DNA of 64,000 nt from Actinoplanes sp. DH11 (GCF_020873875.1 NZ_JAHWGU010000019.1:1-64000), one strand, 5' to 3'. Shown: positions 16,661 to 26,297, counted from the first letter of the stretch. The notes: generated by a model from the letters alone, not told the origin. Made by a program: numbers and translations.

Positions 16661-18640
16661 ATGAGGGTGACTCCACAACTTCCTCCTCCCTCATCACCGA
16701 GTTCCGGGAGCGCCGCGGAGGCTGTCCTCCCGGAGTTCCGGCGCACCTGGTGGGAGACCGGTCTGCGGGCCCGGGCGGATGCCGGTGTGCTGGGGGTCTT
16801 CGCCGAACTCCCGGGTTTGATCAGCAAGGCGGTGCGGGTGGCGTGGCGCGCGGACCGGGTGCGCACGCTGCTGGTGGCGGTCGCGACGGTGGGCGCCGGC
16901 TCGATGGCGGCCTTCGGTCTGCTGGCGACCCAGCGAATCTTGATCGAGTTGTTCGCTGCCGGGCCGACCCCGGATCGGGTACGGGCCGCGCTGCCCGCCC
17001 TGGCATGGCTTGCCGTGGTCACCGCGATCCGAGGCGCTCTCGGCATGGTGGTCGGCTACGCGCTCAACGGGCTGACCCCGCGGGTGTTGCTCGACGTGGA
17101 GAAGGAGCTGTTCGCCGACACCACCGCGGTCGAGCTCAGGGCCTTCGACGACGACCAGTTCGCCGAGGGCATGGAGCGCGCCACCCGGGGCACGGAGGCC
17201 GCGATCGAGCTGGTGCAGACCGTGATGAACCTGTTCGCGGGGCTGGTCAGCCTACTGGCCGTCGTCGTGGCCGTGGTGACCATTCATCCGTTGCTGCTGG
17301 TGGCGTTGCTGGTGGCGACCGTGCCGACCGGGTACGCGGCGCTGCGCGCCGGGCACGTCAAGTTCGGGAGTTAGCTGGCCAGTTCGACCCGGCGGCGCTG
17401 GCAGTGGGTGTTGCAGCGGCTGATGGCCGAGCGTGACTCGGCGGCCGAACTGCGCTCCTACGGTCTGCGGCCGTTCCTGCTGGGGCTGTACGACAAGGTG
17501 ATGGGCGCGCAGATCGCCGAGGAGCTCCGGGTGGCGCGGCGGGTTACCACGACCACGAGCATCGGCGCCGCCGTCGGTGGTATCGCCTTGGCGGGCGTGT
17601 ACGTGCTGCTCGGTGTGCTGCTGCTCAACGGCAGGATTCCGCTCGCCGCCGCGACGACGTGCATCATCGCGGTGCAGGCCGCCCGCAGCTCCCTGTCCAC
17701 GGTGACCTTCCAGGTGGATCGCGTCTACACCAGCGGTCAGTTCTTCAACGAGTACGTGCGATTCCGGTCCACCGCGGCCGAGTACCTGCCCACCCCGGCG
17801 GCCGGTGACGGCGCTGCGGCCGGCCGGCTCGGTACGCAGGAGCTGGCCGAACTGACCGTGCGAGGCGTGAGCCTGCAGTACCCCGACCGGGACCGGCCGG
17901 CAGTGGATCAGGTCACGGTGACGATCCGGCCGGGGGAGACGATCGCCCTGGTCGGGGAGAACGGCTCCGGCAAGTCGACCCTGGCCGCGATGATCGCCGG
18001 GCTCCGCGCCCCGACCGGCGGCACCCTGCTTTGGAACGGGCGGCCCTACGCCGACTACGACATCGACGAGCTGCGCCGCCGGATCGCGGTCGCCATGCAG
18101 GACCATCATCATTGGCCGTTCAGCGCGTCGACGAACATCGCGATGGGCGACATCGACGCCGAGGCCGATCCGGCCCGGATCGAAGCGGCGGCGCGCCGGG
18201 CTGCCGCACACGACATGATCCTGGAGCTGCCGGCCGGCTACGACACGCTGCTCGACAAGACGTTCAAGAACGGCTCGGACCTGTCCGGCGGTCAGTGGCA
18301 ACGAGTAGCCGCCGCCCGCGCGTTCCTCGCCGACGGTGACCTGCTCATCATGGACGAGCCGTCCTCCGCGCTCGACCCGCGCGCCGAGCACGCCCTGTTC
18401 CAGGCCTTGCGGGACCGGCAGGGCAAGAAAACCACGATCCTGATCACCCACCGGCTCGCCAACATCACCCATGCCGACCAGATCCTGGTCCTCGAGCACG
18501 GCAGGCTCATCGAGGCCGGCACCCACCAGCACCTGATGAGAGCCGGAGGCGTGTACGAGTCGCTGTTCACCTTGCAGGCCTCCGGATACCAGGCCGCACC
18601 GCCCGCCGCTGCCTCGGTGCGTCCGGCGGACGAACAGTGA
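16661..18640 (+). pseudogene. ABC exporter (membrane domain plus ATPase) split by an in-frame TAG
   Basis: One continuous frame encodes a fused ABC half-transporter of about 659 residues, but TAG at 17372-17374 interrupts it at residue 238, within the membrane domain. The upstream part has hydrophobic helices from about residue 85 on. The downstream part (possible restart at GTG 17408 or ATG 17423) keeps the rest of the membrane domain and a complete ATPase: Walker A GENGSGKST, LSGGQWQRVAAARAF, Walker B LLIMDEPSSALD and H-loop ITHRLANI. Only one base needs to change to restore the gene, so a sequencing error, a very young pseudogene, or readthrough are all possible. Family members export peptides, lipids or drugs. 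Confidence 0.8.
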
Positions 18641-18680
18641 GGCGCCCGGGCCCGGCGTCGGCGTGGTTGCCCCTTCCGGC

Positions 18681-19442
18681 ATGACCGCCCCTGTCGACGT
18701 GCTCCGCGTGGGCGCCTGCCAGACGCCGGAGATTCTTGGTAATCCCGACGCGGCGCTCGACTGCATCCAGCAGTCAGCAGCTCAAGGCGCCGGATACGGT
18801 ACGAACCTGCTGCTTTTCCCGGAATGCTTCCTTCAGGGCTACCTCACCGACGAAGAGCACATTCACCGGTACGCACTCAGGCTGCGCTCTCCGGAGTTCG
18901 CCGCGGTGTTGCGCCGTCTCGCGCCGGTCGAACCGACCCTGGTCTTCGGTGTCATCGAGGCCGACAACGGCCACTACTTCAACACCGCCGTCGTCACCGA
19001 CCACGGCCGGCTCGTCGGCAGCTACCGCAAGACCCGGCTCATGCCCGGCGAGACGGTCTTCACCCCGGGCGAGGACTACCCGACCTTCGTGCTGCACGGC
19101 GTGCGCTACGGCATCAACATCTGCTCGGACACTCAGTTCTCCGAACCGGCGGCTCGGGTCGCGGCGCAGGGAGCGACGCTGCTACTGGTCGCGGCGCAGA
19201 ACATGATGCGGCGGCCGGTCGCGACCCGGTTCAAGGACCTGCATCACAGCATTCGCGCCGAACGAGCCCGCGAAACCGGCATGTGGCTGGTGTCCTCCGA
19301 CGTCACCGGAACCCGCAACGACCGGATCGCGTACGGCCCGACCAGCGTCATCTCGCCGCAGGGCGACATCGTGGCCCAAGTGCCGCTGCTGACCACCGGC
19401 ATGGTGGTCGCCGACATTCCCGCACCGGCACCCCCGCGTTGA
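18681..19442 (+). CDS. carbon-nitrogen hydrolase (nitrilase superfamily)
   Basis: A 253-residue amidase/nitrilase-fold enzyme. The catalytic triad is visible: Glu in LLLFPECFLQGY, Lys in YRKTRLMPGE and Cys in GINICSDTQF. It would hydrolyse an amide or nitrile; the substrate is not evident. ATG 18681 (MTAPVDVLRVGACQTPE) starts at the first conserved strand; a GTG at 18663 adds six residues. It starts 40 bases after the ABC exporter, so co-transcription is likely. Its stop codon touches the first TetR-type operator of the next gene. Confidence 0.88.
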   Translation: MTAPVDVLRVGACQTPEILGNPDAALDCIQQSAAQGAGYGTNLLLFPECFLQGYLTDEEHIHRYALRLRSPEFAAVLRRLAPVEPTLVFGVIEADNGHYFNTAVVTDHGRLVGSYRKTRLMPGETVFTPGEDYPTFVLHGVRYGINICSDTQFSEPAARVAAQGATLLLVAAQNMMRRPVATRFKDLHHSIRAERARETGMWLVSSDVTGTRNDRIAYGPTSVISPQGDIVAQVPLLTTGMVVADIPAPAPPR

Positions 19443-19504
19443 CGAACGCGTTCGTTGCGACCTGTTTCGGCTGTTGTACGTTCTTGACGAACGCGTTCGT
19501 CAAG
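19442..19504. promoter_or_regulatory. tandem TetR-type operators upstream of the amidohydrolase gene
   Basis: The 14-bp palindrome ACGAACGCGTTCGT occurs at 19442-19455 and 19487-19500. The second is the core of a perfect 22-bp palindrome at 19483-19504. Each is preceded by TTG, giving TTGACG at -35-like positions, so a bound repressor would cover the promoter. A third, imperfect copy lies before the TetR gene at 20854. Confidence 0.8.
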
Positions 19505-19554
19505 CAGCCGTCGGCGATCAGCGTCATTTCACGCATGACGAAAGGTGAATCACC

Positions 19555-20817
19555 ATGACAACTGCCATCATCAACGCACGAATCTTCGACGGGGCCGAGG
19601 TGCTCGATGCCACGACCGTGCTGCTGGACGGCGACCGGATCACCGCGGTGGGCGGTGAGCTGCCGGGCGACGCGGCGATCGTCGACGCGAAGGGCGCGAC
19701 GCTGCTACCCGGCCTGATCGACGCGCACGTGCACACCAACCCGGCGAACCTGGCGCTGGCGCTCCAGTTCGGGGTGACGACCGAACTGGAGATGCAGGGC
19801 ACCAATACCCGGCACAACCGGGCTCACATCACCGAGAACGACATGGTCGCCGACGTGCGCTCCTCCGGGTTCGGGATCACCCCGCCCGGCGGGCACCCCA
19901 GCGAACTGTTCCCCAAGGATTTCCGTCCCGGCCCGCCGCCCGGCGCGACCCCGCCGCCGGGAGCGCGCCCGGCCGGCCCGCCGCCGGTGATGCCGTTCGC
20001 CACCACCCCGGAACAGGCGGTGGCGTTCATCCCGCAGCTGGTCGGGACCGGCTCGGACTACATCAAGTTCATGGTCGACGACGGCAGCGTCGAGGGGCAC
20101 CCCGGGCTGCCCATGCTGGACCAGGCGACCCTTGACGCGGGCGTCGCGGCGGCCAGGCGGCACGACATGCTCACCGTCGCTCACGCGCTGACCGTCGACG
20201 CCACCCGGATGGCGATCGAGGCCGGCATCGGCGGACTGGCGCACCTGTTCATGGACCGGCCGCCTACTGACGAGATCATCGCCTTGGTCGCCGGCTCGGG
20301 CGCGTTCGTCGTACCGTGCGTGGTCCTCAACGCCTCGATGATGGGCATCACCGGCGGCGAGCTCGCCGCCGATCCCCGCGTGGCCTCCCGGCTGCCCGAC
20401 GACTGGATGTCGACCCTGCGTTCGAGCTTCGGCCATTACCCGCAGGGCAGCCTCACCGACGTGCTCGTCTCCGTGAAGTCCCTGCACGACGCCGGTGTCG
20501 ACATCCTGGTCGGCACCGACGCATCGGTGGCCCTGCCCTTCCTCGGCGGTGTGGCCCACGGCGCGAGCGTCCACCACGAGATGCAATATCTCGTACGGGC
20601 TGGGCTCACCCCCGTCCAGGCCCTGCGCGCGGCCACCAGCACCCCGGCCCGGCGGTTCCGCCTCGACGACCGCGGCCGCGTCGCCGCCGGCCTGCGCGCG
20701 GACCTGATGCTCGTCGACGGCGACCCGACCACCACCATCGGCGACACACTCAACATCCGTGCGGTCTGGCGCCGCGGCACCCGCGTCGTCCTGGACGGCA
20801 TCACCACCGAGCGCTGA
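19555..20817 (+). CDS. metal-dependent amidohydrolase
   Basis: A 420-residue amidohydrolase-superfamily protein. The metal site is complete: HVH in PGLIDAHVHTNPAN, the probable carboxylated lysine in SDYIKFMVDDG, His in LTVAHALT and GLAHLF, and Asp in ILVGTDASVALPF. A proline-glycine-rich insertion (about residues 124-142) is unusual. Members cleave C-N bonds in cyclic or acylated amines, as in imidazolonepropionase- or prolidase-like enzymes. The ATG follows AAGGTGAATCACC. Twin operators upstream and the following TetR gene indicate induction by a ligand. Confidence 0.9.
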   Translation: MTTAIINARIFDGAEVLDATTVLLDGDRITAVGGELPGDAAIVDAKGATLLPGLIDAHVHTNPANLALALQFGVTTELEMQGTNTRHNRAHITENDMVADVRSSGFGITPPGGHPSELFPKDFRPGPPPGATPPPGARPAGPPPVMPFATTPEQAVAFIPQLVGTGSDYIKFMVDDGSVEGHPGLPMLDQATLDAGVAAARRHDMLTVAHALTVDATRMAIEAGIGGLAHLFMDRPPTDEIIALVAGSGAFVVPCVVLNASMMGITGGELAADPRVASRLPDDWMSTLRSSFGHYPQGSLTDVLVSVKSLHDAGVDILVGTDASVALPFLGGVAHGASVHHEMQYLVRAGLTPVQALRAATSTPARRFRLDDRGRVAAGLRADLMLVDGDPTTTIGDTLNIRAVWRRGTRVVLDGITTER

Positions 20818-20853
20818 TCGGGCCCTGCGGACGACCCGCCCATGCTGGTACGG

Positions 20854-20867
20854 ACGAACGTGTTCGG
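20854..20867. promoter_or_regulatory. third TetR-type operator, upstream of the regulator gene
   Basis: ACGAACGTGTTCGG matches the palindrome found twice before the amidohydrolase gene with two differences. It overlaps the region 13-26 bases before the TetR ATG, which suggests autoregulation. Confidence 0.75.
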
Positions 20868-20879
20868 TACGATCGCGTT

Positions 20880-21587
20880 ATGAGTCTTCGTCGTGTCCCG
20901 GTAAGCCGTCGTGACCGCCCGGCCAAGCCGCCACTGAGCCGTGCGGGCGCCGTCACCGTGGCATTGCAGATCATGAAGGACGAGGGCTTGGATCGGGTGA
21001 CGATGCGCCGGCTGGCCACCGAACTCGACACCGGCCCGGCGTCGCTCTACGTCTACGTGCAGAACATGGCCGAGTTGCACGGCGCGATCCTCGACGAACT
21101 GCTCGCCGACCTCACCCTGCCCGATCCGGATGCAGCAGGCGTGCGCTGGCGCGAGGAGCTGATCGGGCTGCTCACGGCCTACACGCAGGTGCTCCTCGAC
21201 CAGCCCGGCCTGGCCCGGTCGATCCTGGCGCTGCGCCCCTCGGGCCCGCGCTACGTGCGGCTGATCGACACGCTGCTCGGCCTGCTGCACGCCGGCGGGG
21301 TGCCGGTGGCGCAGGCGGCGTGGGGTGTCGACCTGCTCCTGCAACACGGCACCGCCACCGCCGCGGAGCACGGCGTGCGCCGCGAGGCAACCGAGGCGCA
21401 GGCGGAGCAGGACGCGTTCGTCGAAGCCTTGAACGAGGCCGCCGACGGCGACTGCCCCAACATCGCCCGCGCCCGGCACGAGCTGTTCTCCGGCACCGGA
21501 GCCCAGCGCCTGTCCTGGATGTTCACCGCGATGATCGCCGGCATCTCCACCGTCGCGGTGCCCGAGCCGGAGCCGTCAGCGGACTGA
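20880..21587 (+). CDS. TetR-family transcriptional regulator
   Basis: A 235-residue regulator. The helix-turn-helix is VTMRRLATELDTGPASLYVY (about residues 39-58), after AVTVALQIMKDEGLDR. The C-terminal half fits the TetR_C class that forms ligand-binding dimers. The ATG lies in TTATGAGTC with GATCGC just upstream. Three copies of one operator, two before the amidohydrolase and one before this gene, make it the likely repressor of both. Confidence 0.92.
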   Translation: MSLRRVPVSRRDRPAKPPLSRAGAVTVALQIMKDEGLDRVTMRRLATELDTGPASLYVYVQNMAELHGAILDELLADLTLPDPDAAGVRWREELIGLLTAYTQVLLDQPGLARSILALRPSGPRYVRLIDTLLGLLHAGGVPVAQAAWGVDLLLQHGTATAAEHGVRREATEAQAEQDAFVEALNEAADGDCPNIARARHELFSGTGAQRLSWMFTAMIAGISTVAVPEPEPSAD

Positions 21588-21596
21588 CGGCAAACC

Positions 21597-21620
21597 CCTC
21601 CTGCCGCTTCCGGCAGGAGG
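21597..21620 (+). terminator. hairpin after the TetR gene
   Basis: CCTCCTGCC and GGCAGGAGG form a perfect 9-bp stem with a six-base loop (GCTTCC), nine bases after the stop codon. Confidence 0.75.
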
Positions 21621-21625
21621 ACGGA

Positions 21626-21680
21626 CCGCCGCAGCGGATGACCGAAGATCAGCTCGACGCCGTCGCCTTCAAGGCCATCA
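21626..21680 (+). pseudogene. scar of a serine recombinase C-terminus (1 of 3)
   Basis: PPQRMTEDQLDAVAFKA matches PPQRMTEDQLNAIAAAFKD in the recombinase remnant at 37.9 kb, both in residues and nearly base for base (CCGCCGCAGCGGATGAC is identical). Nothing of the rest of the recombinase is present. The remaining bases to 21856 hold no recognisable gene. Confidence 0.75.
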
Positions 21681-21856
21681 GAGCGGCGATGCGGTCGTTG
21701 CGCCGCGACCGGTTCAGGGCGACGCTGCGCGGTTGCGTGGTCAGCGGAGCCGCGGTCGACACGTGCAGGTCCGCCAGGCGGGTGTTCCCGCCGTAACAGG
21801 CCAGGAGTCCGGAATTGGCTGCTTGCCTGGGCGTGGCCCGGTCGTAACGTCGAGGC

Positions 21857-22732
21857 GTGACCGTGGGATTTATCGGGCTCGGTGTGATGGGCCAGCCGAT
21901 GGCGCTCAATCTCGCCCGCGCCGGCGCCGGGCTGATCGTCTGGAACCGCACCCCGGAGCGGGCTGAGCCGCTGCGCGCGGCCGGGGCGCTGGTGGCCGCC
22001 GACCCCGCCGAGGTCTTCGCCGAAGCCGAGACCGTCATCCTGATGCTGGCCGACGACACCGTCATGGACGGCGTGCTGCAGCGCGGAACGGACGCCTTCG
22101 CCCGGCTGGTGGCCGGCCGGACGCTGGTGCACATGGGCACGACCGCGCCGGCGTACTCGGCGGGGCTCGCCGCCGAGGTGACGGCCGCCGGTGGGGCGTA
22201 CGTCGAAGCTCCGGTCTCCGGGTCGCGCGGCCCGGCGGAGACCGGCGACCTGGTGGTGATGATCGCCAGCGGCGACCCGGGGATCGAGGCGCTGCTGCGG
22301 CCGATGTGCAAGGAGATCGTGCGGTGCGGCGCGGTACCGGGGGCGCTGCTGATGAAGCTGGCCGTCAACACGTTCCTGATCAGCATGGTGACCGGGCTGG
22401 CCGAGGCGTTCCACTTCGCCGACCGGCACGGCCTCGACCAGGGGACGCTGCTCGCCGCCCTGGAGGCCGGGCCGATGGCCAGCGCCGTGTCCGGGATCAA
22501 GGGGCGCAAGTTGCGCGACCGTGATTTCGTGGTGCAGGCGGCGGTCCGGGACGTGTTCTACAACAACCGGCTGATCGTCGAGGCCGCCGAACGGGCCGGT
22601 AGCGCATCACCCCTGCTGACGGTCTGCCGGGAGCTCTTCGCGGAGACGGAGCGGGCCGGTCACGGCGGCGAGGACATGGCCGCGGTGGTGCGGGCGCTCG
22701 AAGCCCGGGCGGCCGCCGGTCCCGACCGGTGA
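21857..22732 (+). CDS. beta-hydroxyacid dehydrogenase family oxidoreductase (3-hydroxyisobutyrate dehydrogenase-like)
   Basis: A 291-residue NAD(P)-dependent enzyme. The Rossmann motif is VGFIGLGVMGQPMALNL, the substrate loop is YVEAPVSGSRGPAETGD, and the likely catalytic lysine is in LLMKLAVNTFL. Related enzymes act on 3-hydroxyisobutyrate, glyoxylate/succinic semialdehyde, tartronate semialdehyde or imines; the sequence does not decide. GTG 21857 is preceded by TAACGT six bases upstream, so the transcript is probably leaderless. Confidence 0.9.
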   Translation: MTVGFIGLGVMGQPMALNLARAGAGLIVWNRTPERAEPLRAAGALVAADPAEVFAEAETVILMLADDTVMDGVLQRGTDAFARLVAGRTLVHMGTTAPAYSAGLAAEVTAAGGAYVEAPVSGSRGPAETGDLVVMIASGDPGIEALLRPMCKEIVRCGAVPGALLMKLAVNTFLISMVTGLAEAFHFADRHGLDQGTLLAALEAGPMASAVSGIKGRKLRDRDFVVQAAVRDVFYNNRLIVEAAERAGSASPLLTVCRELFAETERAGHGGEDMAAVVRALEARAAAGPDR

Positions 22733-23195
22733 TCGCGTTTCAGGAGGCCATGTGGCCGCACAGGCTCGGGCACTGGATCGCCACCACTCACGGCAACGTC
22801 TACTGGGCGTCGACGCGCTCACCGCAGGCAAGATCCCGAACGTTCACCAGCTTCCGGCGGGAGGCGCCTGCTTGAGGGGCGACGCCGCCGGCGATGCGGG
22901 CTGAACACAACGCGGCGACGGTACGGGGCGGTCCAGCGCAGGTGCCGCGATCGCAGCGGGGTGGACACAGTGGACATCGACAGGATCCAATGGCTGTGAC
23001 GCGACGAGGACTACGGGGGAATCGCGATGCCACAACCGCATGACCTCACCGGTGGGCCGGTGCTCGGCGGCCCAGGGAACCTGATCGTGATCGTGATGCG
23101 ACAGGTCCGACGACTCGTTGCGACCTGACCGGTCGCGGCCGCTTGACGCTGCTGTCGACCCGACGACTCGGTTCTACCGATCGGGGAGGATTCGC
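22733..23195. other. gap without a convincing gene
   Basis: Apart from the 33-codon reading frame at 23027-23128 described separately, I see no conserved protein, RNA structure or repeat here. It presumably holds the promoter of the lysyl-oxidase-like gene. Confidence 0.5.
23027..23128 (+). CDS. possible 33-residue peptide
   Basis: ATG 23027 is preceded by GGGGGA at good spacing and encodes a Pro-Gly-rich start, a hydrophobic stretch LIVIVM and the basic end RQVRRLVAT. It ends 67 bases before the secreted lysyl-oxidase-like gene. It could be an unannotated peptide or chance. Confidence 0.25.
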   Translation: MPQPHDLTGGPVLGGPGNLIVIVMRQVRRLVAT

Positions 23196-24797
23196 ATGAC
23201 AGTCACTACCCGCACCAGGCGCCGATGGCGCCCGTTCGTCGCGCTCACCCTGGGCGCTGCCGTTGTCGCCACCGGCTCAGCGGTCGCCAACGCCGACACC
23301 ACGCCGCCGCCACCACTCAGTCTGGTCACGACGGCGACCAACATCACCCTCACCAGGTACGTGTACGAATTCGGCTCCTTCTTCCTGGACCCGAGCATCG
23401 GCGTGTTCCTCATGGCCGGTAAGGATCCGTTCGAGATCGAGGTGAAGCGCAAGTCGTACGCCGACCCGATCGTCGCCCAGCAGGTGACGACCAAGAACGG
23501 CAAGAAGACCAAGGTTCCCCTGCCCGCGGGAATGGTGACCGACTTCGGCGGACTCCAGGACTTCACCGAGCTCACCATGACGGACGCGAACGGCACGGCC
23601 GTGGTCTCCGGCAGCCAGGACTTCTGCCCCAACACCTATGAGTCCAGCCGGGCCCGGCCGGACGCGCCGGACACCACTCCGTATCCGACGGACTGCTTCA
23701 ACAGCAACCCCTTCCAGATCGGCAACGTCTGGGGCATCCAGAGCGGATGGACAGCCGCCATCGCACCGAACGAGCTGGAAGGGCTGCCCGACGGCACCTA
23801 TCAGGCCAGCGTCGACATCAACCAGAGATACCGCGACTACTTCAAGATCGCAGGCGCCGGGACGAACCTCACGATCACGATCGAGAGCATGTTCGAGGGC
23901 GAGCTCTCCGCGGCGGACCGCGTCCGCGCCGAGGCGAAGGTCAAGGCCGCCCAGCCCGCCGCGGCCGCAGGCTTCGGCCACGACCACCACACCGAGGGCG
24001 ATGCCACCCTGCAGGTTTCGGCCTACTCACCCGATCTGCGGCCCGCGGCGCGCCGGCCGGACACAATGCGCAGCCGGGCGGCCCTGCCCAAGGGGCCCCG
24101 CCCCGACCTGCGCTCGTTGCCGGCTTGGAGCATCAGCCTGGCCGACGGCGCGGACCTGGGAGACGTCCCGGGCCGCAAGTACATCGTCTTCGGGGCCACC
24201 GTGTGGAACGCCGGCACCTCGCCGCTGGTGGTCGACGGCTTCCGCCGCGTCGGCACCGACCTGATGGACGCCTACCAGTACTTCTACGACGCCAAGGGCA
24301 AGCAGGTCGGTTCGATCAACGCGGGCACCATGGAGTGGGACAAGCGGGAGGGCCACCTGCACTGGCACTTCACCGACTTCGCCCAGTACAGCCTGCTCGC
24401 GGCGGATCAGCAAGAGGCGGTGCGCAGCGGCAAGGAGGCGTTCTGCCTGGTCAACACCGACGCCGTCGACTACACGATTCCGAACGCCAAGGTGCGGCCG
24501 ACCAACACGGATCTCGCCAGCTCCTGCGGCGCCAACGCCGCCGTCGCCATCCGTGAGGTGCTCGACATCGGCAACGGCGACACCTACACCCAGTTCCTGC
24601 CCGGCCAGTCGTTCGACGTCACCGACCTCCCGAACGGCACCTACTACATCGAGGTCAAGGCCAACCCGTCGGATCGGCTGGCAGAACTCAGCACGGCCAA
24701 CAACACCTCCCTGCGCAAGGTGATCCTGAGCGGGTCCGGCGACGACCGGAAGCTGCAGGTGCCGGCAGTCCACGGCTTGGACGGCCCGACCGGATAG
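23196..24797 (+). CDS. secreted lysyl-oxidase-like protein
   Basis: A 533-residue exported protein. Residues 1-34 form a signal peptide (RTRRRWRPF, hydrophobic ALTLGAAVVATGSAVA, cleavage near ANA-DT). The C-terminal half carries the lysyl oxidase copper motif EGHLHWHFTDFAQYSLL (about residue 388), followed by FCLVNTDAVDY and a beta-rich end. Lysyl oxidases deaminate lysine side chains using copper and a quinone cofactor; bacterial members are secreted and mostly uncharacterised. The N-terminal 250 residues are not a known domain. The ATG follows GGGGAGGA. A terminator lies 15 bases after the stop. Confidence 0.85.
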   Translation: MTVTTRTRRRWRPFVALTLGAAVVATGSAVANADTTPPPPLSLVTTATNITLTRYVYEFGSFFLDPSIGVFLMAGKDPFEIEVKRKSYADPIVAQQVTTKNGKKTKVPLPAGMVTDFGGLQDFTELTMTDANGTAVVSGSQDFCPNTYESSRARPDAPDTTPYPTDCFNSNPFQIGNVWGIQSGWTAAIAPNELEGLPDGTYQASVDINQRYRDYFKIAGAGTNLTITIESMFEGELSAADRVRAEAKVKAAQPAAAAGFGHDHHTEGDATLQVSAYSPDLRPAARRPDTMRSRAALPKGPRPDLRSLPAWSISLADGADLGDVPGRKYIVFGATVWNAGTSPLVVDGFRRVGTDLMDAYQYFYDAKGKQVGSINAGTMEWDKREGHLHWHFTDFAQYSLLAADQQEAVRSGKEAFCLVNTDAVDYTIPNAKVRPTNTDLASSCGANAAVAIREVLDIGNGDTYTQFLPGQSFDVTDLPNGTYYIEVKANPSDRLAELSTANNTSLRKVILSGSGDDRKLQVPAVHGLDGPTG

Positions 24798-24811
24798 CCG
24801 GACTCCCCGGG

Positions 24812-24840
24812 ATGGGTGGTGCCGCAACAGCGCCACCCAT
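24812..24840 (+). terminator. hairpin after the lysyl-oxidase-like gene
   Basis: ATGGGTGGTGC and GCGCCACCCAT pair over 11 positions, with one G-T mismatch, around a CGCAACA loop. Confidence 0.7.
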
Positions 24841-24932
24841 TCCGGGGCCCTTCCGGACCGCTACCCGGCGAAATCGACAGGGAGTCGGGACCGGGGCGGT
24901 AGGCCAGCCGTCCGACGGGTACATCCCCAGGA

Positions 24933-25160
24933 ATGAACGACGCACAAGACCGGTACCCACAGAATGACCCCGACCGGGCCCGGGGCCTGATCAGCGACGC
25001 CCAGGGCGAATTCGTCCAGCAGCATCCGGGCGGAGCGTTCGACCCCCGCACCTTCCGTTCCGGCAGTCCCACGGGGCCTTCAACGGCGCCCGACGAAGCT
25101 GATCCGGTCGGTGAGCCGCCGATGGATGGGGAAAGCCGGCATCCGGCGCGTCGCGGCTGA
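24933..25160 (+). CDS. small hydrophilic protein of unknown function
   Basis: A 75-residue, strongly charged protein without hydrophobic segments, rich in Asp, Pro and Gly. The central DAQGEFVQQHPGGAFDPRTF looks conserved rather than random. The ribosome site is weak (CAGGA directly before the ATG). No family recognised. Confidence 0.45.
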   Translation: MNDAQDRYPQNDPDRARGLISDAQGEFVQQHPGGAFDPRTFRSGSPTGPSTAPDEADPVGEPPMDGESRHPARRG

Positions 25161-25674
25161 CGGTAGCCAGCCGCGGCAGGCTCGTCGACCTGCTACCTCG
25201 TCCGCTGCTCGAGCGGGATGACGCGGAAAACGGTCACGAAGCCGGCTGTCGCGGCGACATGCTGACCGTACGCCTGCCCGCCTGTTGCGGCATCCCTGAT
25301 GCCGACCAGTCAGATCGCGCGGTTACGCGAAATCCGGGAATAGCCGACAGTGCGCCGGCGGACCACCCGATCGGATAGCGCGTAGCGTCAAGGACGGATC
25401 GGTTCGTCAGCTGACTTGACGGCCGGCGCCCATCGGGCGCGCTGCCCCAGACCTCGGTGGTTCAGACCCGGCACCCGCCGGGTCTGGGGCCGAGCGGTGG
25501 CAAGAACCCCTGAACCCGTATGTCGTCTCGACGGCGAGGTGCGGCGGGTCGTGGGCGTCAGCCCTCGCCACACGGACTCCGGACGGAGCCGGCACATCAG
25601 TCGTTTGGTCCGGCCGGGCGCTTGGATGCCCGGGGGATCAGGGCGCCGACCGATCCGTTGGAGGTCCAACGATC
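25161..25674. other. gap without a convincing gene
   Basis: All open frames here lack recognisable domains and overlap one another. Only the last bases, with GGAGG 11 bases before ATG 25675, look functional, as the ribosome site of the broken DUF4389 gene. Confidence 0.5.
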
Positions 25675-26129
25675 ATGACCGTAACGACCGCCTATCCGGT
25701 ACGCGTGGACGCGCGCCTGGACTCCCACCTGTCTCGCTGGCTGTGGCTGGTGAAGTGGGTTCTCGCTGTTCCGCACTTCATCGTCCTGATCGCCCTGTGG
25801 ATTGCCTTCTGCGTGGTGTCCGTGGTGGCGGCGCCTGGTTCGCGGTCAACTCCGACACCGACAACTACAGCTGGACCGGTGGCGGCCTGATCGGGCTGCT
25901 GGTACTGGTCGCCGCGCTCGCCCTGGCCGTCACCGGCCAGTACCCGCGTGGCCGGTACGACTTCATTCTGGGCCTGAACCGGTGGGTGCTGCGGGTCGCC
26001 GCGTACACCGCGCTGATGACCGACGCCTACCCGCCGTTCCGGTTGGACACCGGCGGCCAGGATCCGGCGACCGCCGTCATCCCGCCTGCCGGCACGGTGA
26101 CGGGGGAGTCCGGCCTACCCGCCAGCTGA
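25675..26129 (+). pseudogene. DUF4389 membrane protein with internal deletion and frameshift
   Basis: The first frame gives SRWLWLVKWVLAVPHFIVL and IALWIAFCVVSVVA, the start of a DUF4389 unit. The frame then changes near 25830-25850 and continues with WFAVNSDTDNYSW, GGLIGLLVLVAALALAV, TGQYPRGRYDFILGLNRWV and YPPFRLDTGG, which is the end of the second unit in two-unit family members. The middle (about 250 residues in longer relatives) is missing. The protein is an integral membrane protein of unknown function; this copy is probably dead. Confidence 0.7.
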
Positions 26130-26297
26130 CCCGTCCGCGCGTCGGTGCGGCCCGAGGTCGGCTTCTACGCGGGCGGGCGCGTCGGCACCGCGGTCCTGAC
26201 CGTGCCGGACGCGCTGATCGCTGATCGCTGGGAGCCTGCGGCCGGACGGCCATCGGGCTCCCAGCCTGCCGTTTCGATAAGTGGGCGAGTTCGGTGT

